This document shows positions 7,009-10,365 of a stretch of 10,365 bases of DNA, piece by piece. Where the stretch lies: the NCBI GenBank assembly GCA_017618515.1, contig JAFZUB010000101.1:1-10365 (forward strand), given 5' to 3'. Source of the stretch: Bacteroidaceae bacterium (GTDB taxonomy: Bacteria > Bacteroidota > Bacteroidia > Bacteroidales > Bacteroidaceae). The position numbers and the translations under genes are program-made. Numbering within the stretch: position 1 is the stretch's first letter; the number at the start of each line of letters is the position of its first letter. The notes under the pieces are model-generated. The model did no database searches. It was not told where the DNA came from and saw nothing but the letters and a program-made list of their open reading frames with translations.

Positions 7009-7572
7009 TTACTTTGCCCTATTAACATAGGAGCCGTCGCGAGTGTCCACCTCGATGAGCTCGCCCTCGTTGATGAAGAGCGGCACACGTACTGTAGCTC
7101 CGGTCTCCACGGTGGCAGGCTTGGTAGCGTTGGTAGCGGTGTTGCCCTTCTCACCCGGCTCGGTATAGGTCACCTTGAGCACTGTCTTGACAGGCATCTC
7201 GGCGTAGAGGATGGTCTCGGTATCGGCATCGCTCACTACGTCCACGATATCCGACTCCTTCATGAAGTTAACGCCGGTAATGAGGTCGCGTGCTATAACC
7301 ACGTCGTCCCATGTCTCCTGATTGAGGAAATGCAGCGCATCGCCCTCAGCATAGCTGAACTGATAGGGACGACGCTCTACGCGTACGTCCTCCAGAGCCT
7401 CGCCGATATTGAAACGACGCTCCAGCACATTGCCGCTTACCACATCCTTGAGAGTGGTGCGCATGATAGTGTTACCTTTTCCCGGCTTCACGTGAAGGAA
7501 GTCGATGCAGAAATACAGCTTGCCATCCATACGGATGCAAGTACCTTTCTTGATGTCTTGTGATTTAATCAT
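7009..7572 (-). CDS. efp: Translation elongation factor P
   Basis: EF-P binds between the P and E sites of stalled ribosomes and helps form peptide bonds at consecutive prolines. The 187-aa product has the standard length and three beta-barrel domains: KOW-like N-domain (1-65), middle OB domain (about 68-125) and C-terminal OB domain (about 128-187, ending GELIEVDTRDGSYVNRAK). The N-domain loop HVKPGKGNT (27-35) places Lys32 at the tip that corresponds to Lys34 of E. coli EF-P. This Lys rules out the Arg-rhamnosylation (EarP) type. Whether the Lys is modified cannot be told, as no epmA/epmB genes are in the window. The only reasonable start is the ATG at 7572. It is divergent from rpmH, with its own promoter at 7616-7649. 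The palindrome at 6929-6997 lies just after it. Confidence 0.97.
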   Translation of the reverse strand: MIKSQDIKKGTCIRMDGKLYFCIDFLHVKPGKGNTIMRTTLKDVVSGNVLERRFNIGEALEDVRVERRPYQFSYAEGDALHFLNQETWDDVVIARDLITGVNFMKESDIVDVVSDADTETILYAEMPVKTVLKVTYTEPGEKGNTATNATKPATVETGATVRVPLFINEGELIEVDTRDGSYVNRAK

Positions 7573-7615
7573 AATGATATGTTTTTGTGATTTGTTATTA
7601 ATTGAATAATTGGTG

Positions 7616-7649
7616 CGAAGATACTAAAAATATCTCAAAACACCTCAAA
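7616..7649 (-). promoter_or_regulatory. Bacteroidota-type promoter of efp
   Basis: On the minus strand, TTTG (7649-7646) and TATCTTCG (7623-7616) are separated by 22 nt, at the long end of the usual spacing. The -7 box matches TAnnTTTG at all but one position and continues with CA as in the other promoters here. Initiation near 7609 would give an AT-rich leader of about 37 nt to the ATG at 7572. Confidence 0.5.
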
Positions 7650-7739
7650 TTGACAGCCAAAAACAACACCTACCAACAAAAAAACACATTTTTAGCGCAT
7701 TTTTTAGTTGAGAAACACTGCTATAACAAAAAAAATGCT

Positions 7740-7747
7740 TAACTTCG
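7740..7747 (+). promoter_or_regulatory. Probable -7 box of the rpmH promoter
   Basis: TAACTTCG followed by CAGC is identical over 13 nt (TTAACTTCGCAGC) to the -7 region of the PASTA operon promoter on the other strand. No TTTG is found 17-23 nt upstream, so the -33 element is weak or absent. Initiation near 7754 would give a leader of about 35 nt before the rpmH ATG. Confidence 0.45.
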
Positions 7748-7788
7748 CAGCCGCATTAAAGCAGAAATCTGAAAAAATACATACAATC

Positions 7789-7947
7789 ATGAAGAGAACA
7801 TTCCAGCCCCACAACAGAAAGCGCAACAATAAGCACGGCTTCCGTCAGCGTATGTCAACCAAGAACGGTCGCCGAGTGCTTGCTATGCGCCGCGCCAAAG
7901 GCCGCAAGAAGCTTACTGTAAGCGACGAGCTACACGGCAAGAAGTAG
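7789..7947 (+). CDS. rpmH: 50S ribosomal protein L34
   Basis: A 52-aa, highly basic ribosomal protein. [12 protein letters not shown] and [20 protein letters not shown] are the hallmark L34 sequence, followed by an AKGRKKLTV segment and a short Bacteroidota-type tail ending DELHGKK. The ATG at 7789 is set by the conserved MKRTFQP start; the frame is open for 27 codons upstream, but that part overlaps the promoter and is not coding. It is divergent from efp, an arrangement I associate with this group, and is followed by its own terminator, so it is probably monocistronic. Confidence 0.98.
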   Translation: MKRTFQPHNRKRNNKHGFRQRMSTKNGRRVLAMRRAKGRKKLTVSDELHGKK

Positions 7948-7972
7948 CCCCACAGCGTCGCTACATAACTAT

Positions 7973-8013
7973 ATACACAGGCTCTCCCAATCGAAGAGCT
8001 TGTGTATTTTTTT
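7973..8013 (+). terminator. Rho-independent terminator of rpmH
   Basis: ATACACAGGCTCT (7973-7985) pairs with AGAGCTTGTGTAT (7995-8007) through 13 bp with one G-T wobble and a 9-nt loop, followed by a run of seven T (8007-8013). It lies 25 nt after the rpmH stop and separates rpmH from the clpC-like gene. Confidence 0.9.
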
Positions 8014-8030
8014 AGCCCAAAAGTACACTC

Positions 8031-8046
8031 TGGCATAGTTCTTGCA
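8031..8046 (+). promoter_or_regulatory. Sigma-54 (-24/-12) type promoter of the clpC-like gene
   Basis: TGGCATA-GTTC-TTGCA matches the sigma-54 consensus TGGCACG-N4-TTGCW at all but two positions. The invariant GG and GC are separated by exactly 10 nt. Initiation would fall near 8057, about 24 nt before the ATG at 8081. No good TAnnTTTG box is seen between the rpmH terminator and the start codon. Activator binding sites cannot be identified from this sequence; they would have to lie in or near rpmH. Confidence 0.55.
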
Positions 8047-8080
8047 AACAAGAAAGGGTAACCCCTTATTATAAATAAAT

Positions 8081-10060
8081 ATGAAGAAAATCTATTCCGC
8101 TGAATTTAAGCGCGTATTAATACAGAGCCGCGCCGAAGCCATGCGCACTGGCGACAAGCTCATCAGGCCCGAGCATTTCATTCTCGGAATGTTGAGAGAG
8201 CCCAACAACGACTCATACGAGATTCTTGTACGCTACTTCAAGGATCTGGAGGAACTGCGTGTGCTCATGCTCAACAGGATAAAGACCTACGACAAGGCCG
8301 AGGTGCTGCCTTTTGACATGCCCAACGGAGCCATCTCTCTCGATGCTGTGGCAGGCGCCGCCCTGCAGAACAGTATGATGGAGGCCTCAGTGGTGCACTG
8401 CGACAAGGTTATGTCACCCCATCTGCTGCTAGCGCTAATCCGCAAGCGCGACAACTTCGTCGGTAAGACACTGGCAGAGGCAGGACTGGAGTATGACCAG
8501 CTGCGCGAACAGTTGCGCGAGATGTATCATGTGGAGGACAGCCTCGACGAGGAGCCGCAGGCAGAACAAGACAAGAACAGCGATCTCTGGAGCAGTAGCG
8601 AACTGCGATTTGAAAACACCTCCCATACTGCTGACAACTACGAGGACGATGAGGACGATGAAGACGACGGCGACGGCCGCTCCTATGCAGAAGAGTATGC
8701 TGCCACCGACGGCAACAAAGCCAAAGGCAAGAGCAACAAGAAGCCTCTGCAGTTCCTCACTAAGTTTGGTACCGACTTCACATCCCTTGCTCTCAAAGGC
8801 AAGCTAGACCCCGTGGTGGGACGCAAGATAGAGATAGAGCGCGTCGCTCAGATACTCTGCCGTCGTAAAAAGAATAATCCTATCCTAATTGGTGAGGCCG
8901 GAGTCGGCAAAACGGCCATCGTAGAGGGTCTCGCCCAGCGTATCGTGGCAGGCAGTGTTCCCGTCACTCTGCTCGACAAGCGACTCATAGCCCTCGACAT
9001 GCCTGGCGTAGTGGCTGGCACCAAGTACCGCGGCCAGTGTGAGGAACGTCTGCAGGGCATTATGAAAGAGTTGCGTGAACACCCCGAGGTCATCCTCTTC
9101 ATCGACGAAATACACACCATCATCGGTGCCGGCTCAGCCTCGGGCACCATGGACGCAGCCAATATGCTCAAGCCCGCCCTCTCCAGGGGACAGCTACAGT
9201 GCATCGGCGCCACCACCGTTGACGAATACCGCAAGTCAATAGAAAAGGACGGAGCCCTCGAGCGCCGCTTCCAAAAGGTGATGATCAACCCCACTAGCAT
9301 GGAGGACACCCTCGAGATACTCACCAATATTAAGAGCAACTACGAGAACCATCACAATGTGAAATACACCGACCGTGCCCTTGAGGCATGTGTCAAGCTC
9401 ACTGAGCGATACATCTCCGACCGCAAACTGCCCGACAAGGCCATCGACGCCCTCGACGAGGCAGGCTCACGCAAGCACCTCTTCGACGTAGAGATGCCCG
9501 CAGAACTTAAGCAGCTAGAGCAGCAGATAGACGTGCTGCGTGCCGAGAAAACCCTGCTCGCCGAGCAGAAGAAATACGCCGAGGCAGGCAAGGCACGCAC
9601 CCAACTCGTCGAGCTCAAGGCACAGTTCACTCTCAAGAAGACCGAGTGGCTGCTCAAACTGAAAGAGAACCCCAGCGTCGTTGACGAGAAGGACGTGGAG
9701 CAGGTAGTCAGCATCATGAGCGGTGTGCCCGTACATAAGATGGCACAGGCTGAGAATATCAAGCTCAAGGAGCTCAAGACCGACCTCTCCCACACCATCA
9801 TAGCCCAAGACAAAGCCATCGAGAAACTCATCAAGGCTATCACCCGCAACCGTATCGGTCTGCGCGACCCCAATAAGCCTATCGGCACCTTCATGTTCCT
9901 CGGCCCCACTGGCGTCGGCAAGACATTCCTCGCCAAGAAACTCGCCGAATATATGTTTGGCAGCGAAGAGGCACTCATACGCATCGACATGAGTGAATAC
10001 ATGGAGAAGTTCACCACCAGTCGCCTTGTCGGCGCACCTCCGGGATACGTCGGATACTAG
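8081..10060 (+). CDS. clpC: ClpC-type AAA+ unfoldase, interrupted by an in-frame TAG
   Basis: Hsp100/Clp ATPase that unfolds proteins and normally feeds them to ClpP. Domains in order: double Clp-N repeat (about 1-150); an unusually acidic linker (about 155-222, with an Asp/Glu run at 188-197); AAA1 with Walker A GEAGVGKT (271-278), Walker B VILFIDE (337-343), pore loop KYRG (315-318) and arginine fingers RR (395-396); a short coiled UVR-like middle segment (about 478-520), typical of ClpC rather than the long ClpB M-domain; then the start of AAA2 with Walker A GPTGVGKT (608-615) and pore loop GYVG (655-658). Codon 660 is TAG (10058-10060) where the family has Glu in GYVGYEEGGQLTE. Translation stopping here would lose the AAA2 Walker B, the sensors and the expected ClpP-docking loop, so the 659-aa product could not be a normal ClpC. 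The frame continues intact to the window edge. A point nonsense mutation (GAG to TAG) or a base-call error is most likely. Confidence 0.85.
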   Translation: MKKIYSAEFKRVLIQSRAEAMRTGDKLIRPEHFILGMLREPNNDSYEILVRYFKDLEELRVLMLNRIKTYDKAEVLPFDMPNGAISLDAVAGAALQNSMMEASVVHCDKVMSPHLLLALIRKRDNFVGKTLAEAGLEYDQLREQLREMYHVEDSLDEEPQAEQDKNSDLWSSSELRFENTSHTADNYEDDEDDEDDGDGRSYAEEYAATDGNKAKGKSNKKPLQFLTKFGTDFTSLALKGKLDPVVGRKIEIERVAQILCRRKKNNPILIGEAGVGKTAIVEGLAQRIVAGSVPVTLLDKRLIALDMPGVVAGTKYRGQCEERLQGIMKELREHPEVILFIDEIHTIIGAGSASGTMDAANMLKPALSRGQLQCIGATTVDEYRKSIEKDGALERRFQKVMINPTSMEDTLEILTNIKSNYENHHNVKYTDRALEACVKLTERYISDRKLPDKAIDALDEAGSRKHLFDVEMPAELKQLEQQIDVLRAEKTLLAEQKKYAEAGKARTQLVELKAQFTLKKTEWLLKLKENPSVVDEKDVEQVVSIMSGVPVHKMAQAENIKLKELKTDLSHTIIAQDKAIEKLIKAITRNRIGLRDPNKPIGTFMFLGPTGVGKTFLAKKLAEYMFGSEEALIRIDMSEYMEKFTTSRLVGAPPGYVGY

Positions 10061-10365
10061 GAGGGAGGACAGCTCACCGAGAAAGTGCGCCGCCGCCCCT
10101 ACTCCATCGTGCTGCTTGACGAGATTGAGAAGGCCAACAAAGATGTCTTCAACCTCCTGCTGCAAGTGATGAACGAAGGACGCCTCACCGATAGCAACGG
10201 GGTGACCGTTGATTTCCGCAACACCATTATAATACTCACCTCTACCGTAGGCTCGCGCAGCCTGCAGGACTTCGGCAACGCCATTGGCTTCGGCTCGCAG
10301 GACGGCGACAACAAGGCCTACGCAGAGCAGATAATAATGAAGGAGCTCAACCGTCAGTTCGCCCC
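10061..10365 (+). pseudogene. clpC: Continuation of the clpC-like frame after the TAG, cut by the window edge
   Basis: Same reading frame as the gene that starts at 8081, open to the last base and clearly homologous AAA2 sequence: [15 protein letters not shown], Walker [11 protein letters not shown] (676-685, counting the TAG as 660), then GRLTD and DFRNTIIIL. The sensor-1 position of AAA2 (normally TSN) reads TST, with Thr722 encoded by ACC at 10244-10246. No independent start is expected; it would be expressed only if the TAG is an error or is read through. The lid domain and C-terminus lie outside the window. Confidence 0.75.

Noticed and set aside
7708..7788. In-frame N-terminal extension of rpmH (27 extra codons).
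   Set aside because: L34 begins universally with MKRT(F/Y)QP, and the extension overlaps the predicted -7 promoter box at 7740-7747.
10058..10060. TAG as a recoded sense codon (alternative genetic code, as in some phages of Prevotella).
   Set aside because: ddl, the flavodoxin gene and rpmH in this window end in TAG, the expected residue is Glu rather than the Gln of TAG-recoding phages, and the genes are bacterial housekeeping genes.
9352..10165. Long minus-strand open frames opposite the clpC-like gene.
   Set aside because: Antisense to highly conserved AAA+ sequence; the translations are low-complexity Ser/Leu-rich or acidic strings without a family.

Overview
The window looks like a chromosomal segment from a Bacteroidales bacterium, most likely Prevotella or a close relative. 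Three things suggest this. Putative promoters resemble the Bacteroidota -33 TTTG / -7 TAnnTTTG type rather than -35/-10. Starts lack Shine-Dalgarno sequences. The gene neighbourhoods (PASTA protein - RluD-like synthase - Ddl, and efp divergent from rpmH) are ones I associate with this group. Taxonomy is inferred from these features only.

Layout. (1) Bases 22-2830, minus strand: a three-gene cell-envelope/translation operon read as PASTA-domain membrane protein, RluD-family pseudouridine synthase, D-alanine--D-alanine ligase, with a good promoter at 2853-2883. (2) Bases 2831-3178: no gene. This gap holds that promoter and a strong minus-strand terminator (3041-3084) for the next unit. (3) Bases 3179-6905, minus strand: a tightly packed unit read as YpfJ-type zinc metallopeptidase, exported flavodoxin, exported GH92 glycoside hydrolase. 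(4) Bases 6929-6997: a GC-rich imperfect palindrome. (5) Bases 7009-7572, minus: efp. It is divergent from rpmH (7789-7947, plus), with promoters for both in the shared intergenic region. (6) rpmH ends in a clear rho-independent terminator. It is followed by a sigma-54-like promoter and a ClpC-type AAA+ ATPase gene that starts at 8081 and runs off the right edge.

Most genes are housekeeping. Three points deserve attention. The GH92 enzyme has Gln (residue 476) where most GH92 mannosidases have the general-acid Glu. I recall this substitution from GH92 enzymes that act on mannose-1-phosphate linkages, so this may be a phosphomannan or phosphoglycan uncapping enzyme. The clpC-like gene is interrupted by an in-frame TAG exactly at a universally conserved Glu codon just after the second pore loop, and the frame stays open and recognisable afterwards; the sensor-1 Asn of the second AAA+ domain is also replaced. 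Finally, the clpC-like gene is preceded by a near-consensus -24/-12 element, suggesting sigma-54 control. I did not see a CRISPR array, transposase, tRNA or rRNA.
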